DNA of 26,464 bases from Leptolinea sp. UBA5366 (GTDB taxonomy: Bacteria; Chloroflexota; Anaerolineae; Anaerolineales; Anaerolineaceae): contig DHPK01000002.1 of assembly GCA_002407845.1 (NCBI GenBank), positions 1-26,464 on the forward strand, given 5' to 3'. Below the pieces are notes generated by a model, which did no database searches, was not told the DNA's origin, and worked only from the letters and a program-made list of their open reading frames with translations. This document shows, piece after piece, positions 1 to 7,961 of the stretch. Position 1 is the stretch's first letter. Every line of letters begins with the position of its first letter. A program made the position numbers and the translations under genes.

Positions 1-61
1 TTTTCAGGTCAACATTCAATATTATACCCGTTCGATTTAATATTGAATGTTGACCTGAAAA
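1..61. repeat. Perfect 24-bp inverted repeat
   Basis: Positions 1-24 and 38-61 are exact reverse complements separated by a 13-nt loop (25-37). The repeat starts 4 nt beyond the stop codon of the minus-strand membrane gene ending at 66. The arms are AT-rich. The outer ends read TTTT on the left and AAAA on the right, which is opposite to a bidirectional intrinsic terminator, and no U-tract is visible on either strand inside the window. The left arm touches the window edge, so the repeat may be longer. Confidence 0.9.
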
Positions 62-65
62 ATAA

Positions 66-1469
66 TCATCCATTGAGGATGGTCTGGAACTCAGAACTGA
101 TTAAAGCGACAATTTGATTGAAATAGCCGGGAAAGATGGCGATGAGAAGGATCAGCAGGATTGCTGCGCTTAAAAATAATTTTTGTCCGAGACTCTCTCC
201 GGATAAATCAGTGTCTGATTCCTGTCCGCCGAAAAGCGTTTTCCCTAATGAGAATCCGGCAGCAAGCAAGACGAACAGGCCAAACGCGGCAGCCCATCCG
301 AAGTCAGACGATTGAGCGAATGCGATCGAGATCATTGCAGTTTTAAATGGAAATGAGGGTAGCAGCGGAAACCCTGCCAGGGCGAAATAGCTCACAATTA
401 ATGCAGCGCTGACAAACGGTTTACGGTGATACAGACCTTGAAAGCGGGTTATATTGAAATCGGGCAGCTGTCCGAGGCATTTTACTGCGAAAGCCCAAAT
501 GATTGATGTGAAGACCCGGATGAAAAGCAGCGAGAAAAAGATGCTGAAGGACTGTTCTGTCTTCACGCCGAGCAGAAACAGTAGAATTCCGTTTTCGGCA
601 ACGAGCTGGAACGCATGAATGCGCTGCACCGAGCGTTGGAAAAATCCCCAGAGACTGCCGATGATCAGCATCAGGATCCCAATGATTTGCATGCCGACGA
701 AGAGGGGCTGATAGGTGCGCAGCCATAGATATTTTCGTAAAAAATTGAGCAAGATAAAAAAGGTCGAAAACTGCAAGATGGTGATCGTAAACCCAGAAAG
801 GGAAGGGCAGGTTTCGTCCATCAGCAGCGCGACCCAGTTATGAAACGGGAAAATTGCCAGCCAGAAAACAAACCCCACCAGCAGCACAATCACCGTGCGG
901 CGCAGTAAAAATTCATCGGACGGGTTAATATCAACCGCGGCAGCCATCCAGCCGCCTAATGCCAGGAAGATCAGTCCGAGAACCTGAAACAACAGGAAGC
1001 GGATCGTGCCTTCGCTGCTGACAACGGTCTTCTGAACCCAGAAAATCGGAATTGCAATCAGCGCAGCAAACAAAATCAGAAAGGCGCCATAGATGAACGG
1101 AGATACAGCAGTCATCCCAATCAGCAGGGCGGTCTCCATCAACACCAGCGGGACGAAGAAACGGTGAACTTGAATGACCAGCGAGCTGAGAATCCAAAGG
1201 GCGGCATACACAAAGAAAAAAGCGAGCAGCGGCTGCGTGCTGCGGCTGAGCGATAAAGTTCTTCCAAGGACTTCAATCGAGTCTGTAAAGATGATTGAAG
1301 TATCTCCGACCAAAATCAGACTGTTGATCGGGATCGTGACTGCGATTGCTGCCAATAATCCGCAAACCAGCAAAGCAAGAACAATCGTCAGTTTGCGCTT
1401 TTCGGAAAATAACAGCAGCAGCGCGCCAAAAGCAAAGGGAAAAACAGACCAGAGGAGCGGCGCGCTCAT
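66..1469 (-). CDS. Complex I / antiporter-like membrane subunit (NuoN/NuoM-like)
   Basis: 467-aa, very hydrophobic protein with about 13-14 predicted transmembrane segments, matching the proton-conducting transporter family (NuoL/M/N, MrpA/D, HyfB/F). The recognisable core is GF-x6-FPFHNW at residues 199-211, which corresponds to the family's GF-x-x-K-x-x-x-FPxHxWLPDA motif around TM7. Glu112 fits the conserved TM5 glutamate. The TM7 lysine is replaced by Trp203, and the WLPDAH stretch is degenerate (NWVALLMDE). The start overlaps the stop of the upstream gene by 4 nt (ATGA), so the two are translationally coupled. It is the last gene of a minus-strand run that contains no hydrophilic complex I or hydrogenase subunit. 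The family call is reasonably sure; the exact role is unknown. Confidence 0.75.
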   Translation of the reverse strand: MSAPLLWSVFPFAFGALLLLFSEKRKLTIVLALLVCGLLAAIAVTIPINSLILVGDTSIIFTDSIEVLGRTLSLSRSTQPLLAFFFVYAALWILSSLVIQVHRFFVPLVLMETALLIGMTAVSPFIYGAFLILFAALIAIPIFWVQKTVVSSEGTIRFLLFQVLGLIFLALGGWMAAAVDINPSDEFLLRRTVIVLLVGFVFWLAIFPFHNWVALLMDETCPSLSGFTITILQFSTFFILLNFLRKYLWLRTYQPLFVGMQIIGILMLIIGSLWGFFQRSVQRIHAFQLVAENGILLFLLGVKTEQSFSIFFSLLFIRVFTSIIWAFAVKCLGQLPDFNITRFQGLYHRKPFVSAALIVSYFALAGFPLLPSFPFKTAMISIAFAQSSDFGWAAAFGLFVLLAAGFSLGKTLFGGQESDTDLSGESLGQKLFLSAAILLILLIAIFPGYFNQIVALISSEFQTILNG

Positions 1470-2071
1470 TCGGGGGACTCCGCGTCATGAGACTGCGTCG
1501 ACATCAAGAAAGCGCCGAGCAGCGAAATCAGCAGGTTGATAGCGATCATGAACCCTGTCACCAACACGGACTCCTCAATCAGCATGTATGTTGCCTGAAA
1601 GCCGAGAAAAATGTTCAGAATGCCAATGAATCGGTTCAGCAGACGCCGACCCTGGCTGAACAGAATCAACCCGATCGCCATCAGAAAAAGTGCGCTGAAA
1701 AGAATTGCAGCCGGAATCGGAATCCAGCGTGAGATTTTTGGCTCAATTGCGAAGATCAGCACTGCGATCAGAATTGCCAGCAGAAAGCGAAATAGATTAT
1801 CGGATCGGAATCCGCTGAAAACCAGCCTCGTTTTCAGATTAATCTGATCAGTGCCGAGAATTGCGGCGCCCATGATGCCTGTGAGCAAGAGGGCGATGAT
1901 GATTTGGAGCGGAAAAATATTGATAAAGAGCAGACAGATCCCAAAATATTGCAGGATGTATCCAAGCAGACTGATTCGCGCATCAGGCCGATCTAATTCG
2001 ATCAGAATTGCTGTTGCGCTGCTGACAATCAGAAGAATTCCGGCGATGGAAGCGATCAGTTGGGTAGTCAT
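1466..2071 (-). CDS. Small membrane subunit, NuoK/HyfE-like
   Basis: 201-aa protein with about seven hydrophobic segments and a short charged C-terminus. The last 60 residues (helix, LLNRFIGILNIFLG, then a helix with the Glu pair EES, then a final helix) resemble NuoK/MrpC and the HyfE family of complex-I-like membrane arms. The 201-aa length fits HyfE (about 216) better than NuoK (about 100). It sits between two antiporter-like subunits, 2 nt after the upstream gene and overlapping the downstream one by 4 nt, so it is probably part of the same membrane complex. GAGG lies about 9 nt upstream of the ATG. Similarity is weak and judged from topology plus context; another small membrane subunit is possible. 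Confidence 0.55.
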   Translation of the reverse strand: MTTQLIASIAGILLIVSSATAILIELDRPDARISLLGYILQYFGICLLFINIFPLQIIIALLLTGIMGAAILGTDQINLKTRLVFSGFRSDNLFRFLLAILIAVLIFAIEPKISRWIPIPAAILFSALFLMAIGLILFSQGRRLLNRFIGILNIFLGFQATYMLIEESVLVTGFMIAINLLISLLGAFLMSTQSHDAESPE

Positions 2072-2073
2072 GA

Positions 2074-3645
2074 TCAGATGCCTCTGCCGATCACCAGAAC
2101 CAACAGCACTGTCAGGAACAGAAATTTCCAGAGAATCCCGCCCTGACCTTCAAATACATCTGAAATGAACTGGATTAATAATGAAAGGGAAAAAGTGAGC
2201 GCTTCGACGATAATTTCGAGCCAGCGAAATGAGAGCAGCCAGATGAGCGCCTGCCAAATTCTTTTTATCAGCTCCAAAGGTAAGACAAGCTTTTCAGGCA
2301 GTTGGGGCGTCCAGCGCAGCCAAACATTTCTGGTGAGGATCAACAGGATAATGACATAGAGCGGGATGATTCCCCAAAAAACGGTTAGATTTTCGAGAAA
2401 ATTCCAGCCAAAATAAGCCGCAGTTCCCAGCGAAATCAACGGAACAATAAATCCGGCCGGATAGACCGTGCTAACCCAGCGGTCATTCGGTTCAGGGGAA
2501 TGAGCGCTCGGACTGCGCAGCGGTTCCAATAAACCAATCACGATGCAGGCATAGGCTGCCAGCAGAAAGAAGTCAGCAAAAGCCGGCGGCTGCAGCACGA
2601 TTCCCTGCCAACTCCCAGCGGCAGGCGCATAAGGCAGCCCGCTCGACAGCAGGAAGAGCAAAAGATAGACGATGTCCAGCAGACGACTGCGATTTTTGTA
2701 AAGCAGCAGCGCACCGCCGGCCATTAAAATGACAGCGCCCCAGATGATGGAGGCAGTTGTCTGAGATCTCAGCGCAGAGACGAATGCGAAACCAGCAATT
2801 CCAAGGATCATATACTGACGTTTTGTGAAAGCCGAATCGCTCAGGAGTGCGCCAAGCCCGCAGGTGAAAGCGCTGGCTGCTGCCAGCAGCATCAGCAGCT
2901 GATAGATGCTGTCCGGAACAAAGGCTGCGTTCAGGCGGGCGAGCAGCGGAAATACAACTGCCAGGGAAGTCAGTTTCAGAATGATTCCTTCATCCGCCAC
3001 ATTTTCATTGACTTCCGGTTTTTTTATTCGCAGCGGAAAAATGCCGCTGCGGAGCGCACAGGCAGCGAACAGCAGCGAGGACGCAGGCGCAGTTGTGGAA
3101 AGCAGGATTCCCGCTTCGGAAACTGCCAGCCCAAGGCTTGCGAGAAACGTCCCGCCGAATTGGAGAATGACCATTTCATTTAATGGCGCGCTGTTGCCTT
3201 GACCGCGAGGATTGATCAGCAGCGGTGCGATGACAGTCAGATCAAAGAGCATCCAGCAAAAAATGATTGACCAACGTCCGTCAGTTGCGGATGCCACAAT
3301 CGCAGTCAGTGCTGCGCATAGGATAATGTCCCATGTGTTAGTAGAGAAATCCGGATGGAGGCGGGAAGGCGCGGTCAGCATTGCGAACAATAGAAGCGTA
3401 GCGCTTGCCAGCATGGATATCCAGGATGTTTTATCAAGCACAAATCCAAGCGTTGTGTTGAACAGGTTCAGAGAAAAGCTGCTTTCTGGCAGCCAATGCA
3501 GGTAAATCGTCCAGCCCCAAACGGCAAATGCCGCGACCGTGCCGACCAGCCAGCAGAAGCCGGTGTTCGGACGGAAGCGGGTGATCAGAAAGATGATGAG
3601 CGCCGCTGCGAGTAAAATCGCAGTTGGGATGAGCAGAAAAAGCAT
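2074..3645 (-). CDS. Divergent complex I / antiporter-like subunit (NuoL/NuoM-like)
   Basis: 523-aa polytopic membrane protein with about 14 transmembrane segments and a C-terminal amphipathic-plus-TM tail. Landmarks of the proton-conducting transporter family are weak but present: LFD with Asp135 where TM5 normally carries Glu, and ALRSGIFPL at 197-205 where the family has a lysine and FPxHxWLPDA. Lys is Arg199 here, and the following WLPDA is replaced by IKKPEVNEN. It starts 3 nt after the hydantoinase stop and has no clear Shine-Dalgarno, suggesting translational coupling. Family membership rests on topology, the TM7 remnant and two similar neighbours. It may be a non-pumping or re-purposed paralogue. 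Confidence 0.6.
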   Translation of the reverse strand: MLFLLIPTAILLAAALIIFLITRFRPNTGFCWLVGTVAAFAVWGWTIYLHWLPESSFSLNLFNTTLGFVLDKTSWISMLASATLLLFAMLTAPSRLHPDFSTNTWDIILCAALTAIVASATDGRWSIIFCWMLFDLTVIAPLLINPRGQGNSAPLNEMVILQFGGTFLASLGLAVSEAGILLSTTAPASSLLFAACALRSGIFPLRIKKPEVNENVADEGIILKLTSLAVVFPLLARLNAAFVPDSIYQLLMLLAAASAFTCGLGALLSDSAFTKRQYMILGIAGFAFVSALRSQTTASIIWGAVILMAGGALLLYKNRSRLLDIVYLLLFLLSSGLPYAPAAGSWQGIVLQPPAFADFFLLAAYACIVIGLLEPLRSPSAHSPEPNDRWVSTVYPAGFIVPLISLGTAAYFGWNFLENLTVFWGIIPLYVIILLILTRNVWLRWTPQLPEKLVLPLELIKRIWQALIWLLSFRWLEIIVEALTFSLSLLIQFISDVFEGQGGILWKFLFLTVLLVLVIGRGI

Positions 3646-3648
3646 TCG

Positions 3649-5067
3649 CTATATTTCGAATCTGGCTCGCTTGAGGAAGCGGCCGCCGCCGCGGGTGCCA
3701 TGCCAGTTTTCACCGTCAACGATTAATTTTCCGCGCAGAAAAACTTTTACGGGATATCCAAGCAGTTCCATTCCTTCATAAAGATTGTAATCGGTGCGGT
3801 GCTTCGCAGTTTCCACGCCATAATGAACGACTTTATTCGGATCCCAAATTGCGATGTCAGCGTCTGACCCTGGCAGCAATGCGCCTTTTTGCGGATAAAG
3901 ACCAAAGATACGAGCTGGATTCGCACAACACAGCTGAACGAACCGGTTTGCAGTGATGCGCTCGGAGACCACTCCTGTTGTCCATAGAACCGGCAGACGG
4001 TCGCCGATGCCCGGCAGACCGTTTGGAACCTTTCGAAAATCACCCTTTCCCAGTTCTTTGCCCGGTTGCTGATATGGTTTTCCTTCATATTGGATCGGTT
4101 TGCTGCCATCATAAAGGAAGGGGCAGTGATCGGTCGCAACCACATCTATTAGTCCATCTTCCAGTGCTGCCCACAGACCCTCGTTGTCCTCTTCCGTGCG
4201 CATCGGCGGAGAACAAATCCATTTTTCGCCGTCCGGCCGTTCGAGCTCTTTTTCACTAAAAAGCAGATATTGCGGGCAGGTTTCGCCGAAGATCGGTATC
4301 CCGTTTTCACGGGCATAACTGAGTTGATCGGCTTCGCCGCTGACATTCATGTGAACGATGTAAAGTGGTGCATTGCCGGCAGCCTGAGCCAGTGCGCTGA
4401 CACGCAGGACAGATTCGATTGCGCCCCAAGCTGGGCGGGTGCGTGCGTGCCAGATTGGCGAAAGGTTTCCGGCTGATGCTGCTTCGTCGATAAGCAGGTC
4501 AATCAGGTCACCGTTTTCCGCATGGATCAGAGAAAGGATTCCCTCTTCCTTTGCGACTCGCATTGCCTGGAAAATCTCGCCGTCCTCCAGCCGCATCCGT
4601 CCATTATATGCGGTGAACATTTTAATCGAGGTAACACCGAGATCTGGCAGTTTTCTGATTTCCTGCAGCGTCTCCGGAGAAAATTTGCTGAAATTCTGGT
4701 GAAGACCATAGTCAACTGCAACGTTTGGCAGAGCATCTTCCTGCCAGACGTTGAAACTGTCAACAAGCGACGGCAGATCATGGTTCGCAAAGTCGATGAC
4801 CGTCGTGGTGCCGCCGAAAGCAGCCGCTTTGGTGCCTGTGTAATGGTCATCGGACGAAACGGTGTTCGGCATTGGCAGATTGAGATGAACGTGCGCATCA
4901 ACCCCGCCCGGCAGAATGAGCATCCCGGCAGCGTCAATGACTTCTGCATTGGCTGTGTTCAAATTATTTCCGATCGCAGCGATCTTTTCATCGCGAATTA
5001 AAATATCTGCTTCAAAAATATCCGACTCAGTTACCAGTTTCCCGTTTTTGATGATCTTTTCAGTCAT
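3649..5067 (-). CDS. Dihydropyrimidinase / D-hydantoinase
   Basis: 472-aa amidohydrolase that opens cyclic amides such as dihydropyrimidines or hydantoins to N-carbamoyl acids, using a two-metal centre in the cytosol. All metal ligands of the family are visible: His59 and His61 (DAHVH), Lys149 for carboxylation (SIKMF), His182 (LIHAEN), His239 (YIVHM) and Asp313 (ATDHCPF). The stereo-gate Tyr154 follows in FTAYNG. The ATG at 5067 is chosen over an upstream TTG at 5082 because GAGGAG lies 7 nt before it and the TTG overlaps that site. The gene follows the 190-aa unknown gene by 27 nt. Enzymes of this class also occur in selenium/molybdenum hydroxylase purine clusters (E. coli hyuA beside ssnA-yqeB), and such genes lie about 8 kb away here. 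The exact substrate cannot be read. Confidence 0.93.
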   Translation of the reverse strand: MTEKIIKNGKLVTESDIFEADILIRDEKIAAIGNNLNTANAEVIDAAGMLILPGGVDAHVHLNLPMPNTVSSDDHYTGTKAAAFGGTTTVIDFANHDLPSLVDSFNVWQEDALPNVAVDYGLHQNFSKFSPETLQEIRKLPDLGVTSIKMFTAYNGRMRLEDGEIFQAMRVAKEEGILSLIHAENGDLIDLLIDEAASAGNLSPIWHARTRPAWGAIESVLRVSALAQAAGNAPLYIVHMNVSGEADQLSYARENGIPIFGETCPQYLLFSEKELERPDGEKWICSPPMRTEEDNEGLWAALEDGLIDVVATDHCPFLYDGSKPIQYEGKPYQQPGKELGKGDFRKVPNGLPGIGDRLPVLWTTGVVSERITANRFVQLCCANPARIFGLYPQKGALLPGSDADIAIWDPNKVVHYGVETAKHRTDYNLYEGMELLGYPVKVFLRGKLIVDGENWHGTRGGGRFLKRARFEI

Positions 5068-5094
5068 ATCCAGACTCCTCAATAGAATGTTAAT

Positions 5095-5667
5095 TTAGTT
5101 ATCTTGCCCGGAATCGAATTCGAAACTGGACAATGTAAGGTTGCCTAATAAAAACTTGATCTCGTCCGGCAATTCAATGCTTTGGATTTCCGAATTTCCG
5201 CTGTACTGGCTTTTTCTTTCTTGCAAAGCTTTCCAAATAATTTTCCGTTCTGCGCTGTTAACTGCCAAATCTGTCAGCGTCGATGCGCTGAATAATTTTT
5301 CGCCGGTGGTATAAAAGAAGAGAAACCGCTTCCATTTGTCTGCCAGAATCGGCTTTTTCAGCTGCTGCAGCGGTCCAAGCTGTAGTTTGAAATATTCCTC
5401 GTCAGCGCGCGGGTGATCCGGTTCGTCGCGGCAGAGCTCGCGCCGGGTTGTGAGTTCGACGCCGCGGACTTCGGCATATTTTTCGATTCGGCTCTTTTGG
5501 TTCGAGCCGAAAGCGGCGGTCTGGTAAAAGGCGATGTAGTCAGTTTGCAGGATTTTTGGAGCGCTTTTCATTGGAATACGATACCAGCCGAGGACGCGGG
5601 CAATTTCCATATCCCGGACCTTGGGCATGATTGCGATCAAGACTAGCGATGAATCGGTCAGCTGCAT
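5095..5667 (-). CDS. Unrecognised conserved-looking protein
   Basis: 190-aa soluble protein that I cannot assign to a named family. Visible features are an N-terminal hydrophobic strand (SLVLIAIMP), a strongly patterned stretch ARVLGWYRIP at 23-32, an acidic/His segment RDEPDHPRADEEYFK near 80-94, and YTTGEKL at 119-125. The open frame extends to 5754, but those 29 extra codons run through the terminator of the Hsp20 gene. The ATG at 5667 is therefore preferred; it sits 6 nt after a TATAAT, which would give a leaderless mRNA. It leads the minus-strand run into the hydantoinase, so it may relate to that pathway or simply be co-transcribed. Confidence 0.75.
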   Translation of the reverse strand: MQLTDSSLVLIAIMPKVRDMEIARVLGWYRIPMKSAPKILQTDYIAFYQTAAFGSNQKSRIEKYAEVRGVELTTRRELCRDEPDHPRADEEYFKLQLGPLQQLKKPILADKWKRFLFFYTTGEKLFSASTLTDLAVNSAERKIIWKALQERKSQYSGNSEIQSIELPDEIKFLLGNLTLSSFEFDSGQDN

Positions 5668-5673
5668 AAAAAA

Positions 5674-5702
5674 ATTATAACGAGAATTATGGTTCCTGAC
5701 CA
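5674..5702 (-). promoter_or_regulatory. Candidate leaderless promoter of the 190-aa gene
   Basis: On the minus strand TGGTCA (5697-5702) and TATAAT (5674-5679) are separated by 17 nt, and TATAAT is 6 nt before the ATG. No Shine-Dalgarno lies between them, so transcription would begin at or near the start codon. The -10 is perfect; the -35 matches 4 of 6. Confidence 0.55.
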
Positions 5703-5732
5703 CGTTTTGGGCAGAAGCACCCGAATTAATGT

Positions 5733-5757
5733 AAAAAAGCCCCGAATGGGGCATCTT
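5733..5757 (-). terminator. Intrinsic terminator after the Hsp20 gene
   Basis: A GCCCC/GGGGC stem (5739-5743, 5748-5752) with a 4-nt loop is followed on the minus strand by six T's (5733-5738). It lies about 36 nt beyond the Hsp20 stop. Confidence 0.9.
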
Positions 5758-5788
5758 TATCTATTGTTGAGAATCTTTGAATTCCGAA

Positions 5789-6259
5789 TTATTCGCTTTT
5801 CTTGTCGGATTTCTTCGATGCAGAAATGCTGATTGTCTTGGGCTTCAAGATTTCTGCCTTCGGCAGGCTGATCTTCAGCACGCCATTGGTGTAATCGGCT
5901 TTGGCTTTATCCGCTTCTACTTCGACCGGCAACGTAATCTGGCGATAGTATTGACTCCAGCGATGTTCCTTGAGATGGTATTCAGCTTTTTCGTCTTTCT
6001 CTTCTGAGTCTTCTTTGACTTCGGCTTTGACGGTCAAGATATTGTCAGCAGCTGAAATCTCGATTTCATCCGGATCAACACCCGGGATTGACAGTTTTAC
6101 ATCGACCTGATCTTCTTTCATTTTCATATCGCAGCGCGGTGACAGCACTGAAGATTGAACGTTATCTGCTTCTGTGAAATACTCGTTGAAAAGGCGATCC
6201 ATTGCGTTCTGCATTGTAAATAACTCTCTGACTGGTTGAATTCTTAATTTGCCGTACAT
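5789..6259 (-). CDS. Small heat shock protein, Hsp20 family
   Basis: 156-aa ATP-independent holdase that keeps unfolded proteins soluble as large cytosolic oligomers. The alpha-crystallin domain spans about residues 42-138: it opens with the CDMKMKEDQ strand, contains the PGVDPDEIEI segment, and ends with the family hallmark NGVLKISLP at 125-133. The C-terminal I-x-I anchor is ISI at 143-145, followed by a lysine/serine tail. The ATG at 6259 is preceded by AGGAGG at 6266-6271, an excellent ribosome binding site. It is monocistronic, with its own terminator downstream. An imperfect inverted repeat lies upstream and could be an operator. Assignment is secure. Confidence 0.95.
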   Translation of the reverse strand: MYGKLRIQPVRELFTMQNAMDRLFNEYFTEADNVQSSVLSPRCDMKMKEDQVDVKLSIPGVDPDEIEISAADNILTVKAEVKEDSEEKDEKAEYHLKEHRWSQYYRQITLPVEVEADKAKADYTNGVLKISLPKAEILKPKTISISASKKSDKKSE

Positions 6260-6280
6260 ATTAATCCTCCTGATGTTTTA

Positions 6281-6300
6281 GCGTTCCATTTTTGAACGTT
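6281..6300. promoter_or_regulatory. Possible operator upstream of hsp20
   Basis: GCGTTC (6281-6286) and GAACGT (6294-6299) form an imperfect inverted repeat with a CGTTC/GAACG core, about 22-40 nt upstream of the Hsp20 ATG. It is not the CIRCE element. The binding factor is unknown, and it could be chance. Confidence 0.3.
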
Positions 6301-6322
6301 GTTTTCTTTATCTTGATTAAAA

Positions 6323-6363
6323 TAATAAAGCGCAAGTGTAAGAAAAATGCTTGCGCTTTATTA
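6323..6363 (-). terminator. Intrinsic terminator after the response regulator
   Basis: A perfect 14-bp stem (6323-6336 with 6350-6363), containing GCGCAAG/CTTGCGC, has a 13-nt loop. On the minus strand it is followed by a T-rich run (TTTTAAT). It lies 42 nt past the response regulator stop. Confidence 0.85.
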
Positions 6364-6404
6364 GATAATCCTCAAATTATTGTTAATGATTTATCAACAA
6401 AAGT

Positions 6405-7142
6405 TTATTCGTCCTTTTTGTCCTGCTTTAGTTTTCGATAATCCACGAAGCGATAGCCAACGCCGCGTTCGGTCAGAATGTATTTTGGGTTGGAGGGGTC
6501 TTTTTCCAATTTTTGGCGCAGGTAATTGATATACAATCGCACATAATGGGTTTCATCGCGGTATTCGTATCCCCAGACTTTCGCCAGGATTTGGTCATAG
6601 GTCATGACCCAGCCGGCGTTTTGAACCAGATGGTAAAGCAGCCGGTATTCTGTCGGGCGCAGTTTGACCAGCTCGCCGTCCAGCCAGACTTCGCGCTTGC
6701 CGAAGTCAATTTTCAGATGCTCATCGACCTCAATGAATTCGCCTGAGTCGAGGCCGCTGGCGCCTTCCGTCCGGCGCAGAACGGCTTTGATGCGGCTGAC
6801 GAGTTCCCTCGGGCTGAAAGGCTTTGTGACGTAGTCATCCGCCCCGAGCTCGAGGCCGCGGATGCGGTCTTCCTCTTCGCCTTTGGCAGTCAGCATGATG
6901 ACCGGCACTTGAGTTGTTTCGCGGATCAAGGACAGCGTTTCATACCCGTCAATCCCCGGCATCATGACATCCAGGATCACCAAATGAGGCAGTTTTTCGC
7001 GAACCTGATTGATCGCTTCCATTCCGGAATTCGCTTCGATGACCGAATAGCCGTCATGCTCCAGATTCAGCCGAATCATGCGGACAATCCGCTCGTCGTC
7101 GTCAACCACCAGAATCAGGAATTTCTTGTTCTCTTCAACCAT
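6405..7142 (-). CDS. OmpR/PhoB-family response regulator
   Basis: 245-aa two-domain transcription factor. The receiver domain (about 7-123) has the acidic pair Asp14/Asp15, phospho-acceptor Asp58 (LVILDVMMPG), Thr85 and Lys107 (KPF). The C-terminal winged helix (about 140-240) has LRPTEYRLL and ends with ILTERGVGYRF, typical of PhoB/WalR-like DNA-binding domains. The ATG at 7142 is preferred over the one at 7154, because the upstream ATG is part of ATGGAGGA, which supplies the Shine-Dalgarno for the inner start. No sensor histidine kinase gene adjoins it. It follows the PP2C gene by 36 nt, so it may be co-transcribed with it and could also be a target of the nearby Ser/Thr kinase; that link is inference. 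Confidence 0.94.
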   Translation of the reverse strand: MVEENKKFLILVVDDDERIVRMIRLNLEHDGYSVIEANSGMEAINQVREKLPHLVILDVMMPGIDGYETLSLIRETTQVPVIMLTAKGEEEDRIRGLELGADDYVTKPFSPRELVSRIKAVLRRTEGASGLDSGEFIEVDEHLKIDFGKREVWLDGELVKLRPTEYRLLYHLVQNAGWVMTYDQILAKVWGYEYRDETHYVRLYINYLRQKLEKDPSNPKYILTERGVGYRFVDYRKLKQDKKDE

Positions 7143-7178
7143 CTTTTCCTCCATATTCCAAAAGCAAGGTCTGCTGAA

Positions 7179-7961
7179 TTAAGCATTTCGTTTTACCAGA
7201 ATGCAGCTGATATTGTCAGGACCGCCGGCTTTGTTAGCAGCGTTCACCAATTCATCCGCAGCTTTCTGTAACACTGGTTCGTCATGAATGATCCGGCTGA
7301 TCTTTTCCAGATCAACCGTTGACCAGAGACCGTCACAGCAAAGAACCGCAACATCCCCGGGGTTCAATTGTTTTTCATATAAATCGACTTCAAGCGCGCT
7401 TTCAAATCCGAGACTGCGCAGCAGAACGCTCCTTCTGGGATGCGACAGCGCTTCATCTTCCGTTATTTCGCCCAGTTCAACCATCATTTGAACCAGTGAA
7501 TGATCGCGGGTAATTTTTTCAATTGATCCTTTTTCATCCAAGATCAAAAGTCGCGAATCACCTACATGAGCGCAGTACAGTCTTTCTCCCCAGATCAAAG
7601 CAGCAGTGAAAGTAGTGCCGCTGCCGGGCAAATGATCCAGGATCGTCTGATTGGCCTCAATGACAGCCTCTTCAAGCCGCTCCGGTACGGAGGATAAGTC
7701 TGAGTTTTGGTCGAGAAAAAGCGGCATGATTTTCTCGAAAAAGAAACTGCTGAACGCTGTCACTGCCAGTGCGGAAGCTTGATCCCCGTTGACATGCCCT
7801 CCCATGCCATCTGCGATGGCAAATAATCCGAGCGTTTCAACCTGGCTGCAGCGCATTAATTCAATCTCGAAGGACAGCATAGCATCCTCATTCGTGCGCC
7901 GAACTTTGCCGATCGAATGCGCAGAAGCTGTTGTCAGTTTGGCTTGCGTTTCAACTGCCAT
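7179..7961 (-). CDS. PP2C-type Ser/Thr protein phosphatase
   Basis: 260-aa metal-dependent phosphatase of the PrpC/Stp1 type, expected to reverse phosphorylation by the divergently encoded Ser/Thr kinase. The motifs are complete: RRTNEDA (Glu25, Asp26), ADGMGG (Asp51, Gly52), SGTTFTAAL, HVGDSR (132-137), CCDGLW (Asp210) and GGPDN (Asp249). There is no membrane segment, so it acts in the cytosol. Its ATG overlaps the end of the upstream SH3-protein gene by 11 nt, so translation is coupled. The usual partner RsgA (CpgA) of Bacillota clusters is absent here. The family call is very sure. Confidence 0.96.
   Translation of the reverse strand: MAVETQAKLTTASAHSIGKVRRTNEDAMLSFEIELMRCSQVETLGLFAIADGMGGHVNGDQASALAVTAFSSFFFEKIMPLFLDQNSDLSSVPERLEEAVIEANQTILDHLPGSGTTFTAALIWGERLYCAHVGDSRLLILDEKGSIEKITRDHSLVQMMVELGEITEDEALSHPRRSVLLRSLGFESALEVDLYEKQLNPGDVAVLCCDGLWSTVDLEKISRIIHDEPVLQKAADELVNAANKAGGPDNISCILVKRNA

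Noticed and set aside
5668..5754. 29-codon N-terminal extension of the 190-aa protein
   Set aside because: It runs through the Hsp20 terminator and a good -10 box, and the encoded residues look random. The inner ATG is better supported.
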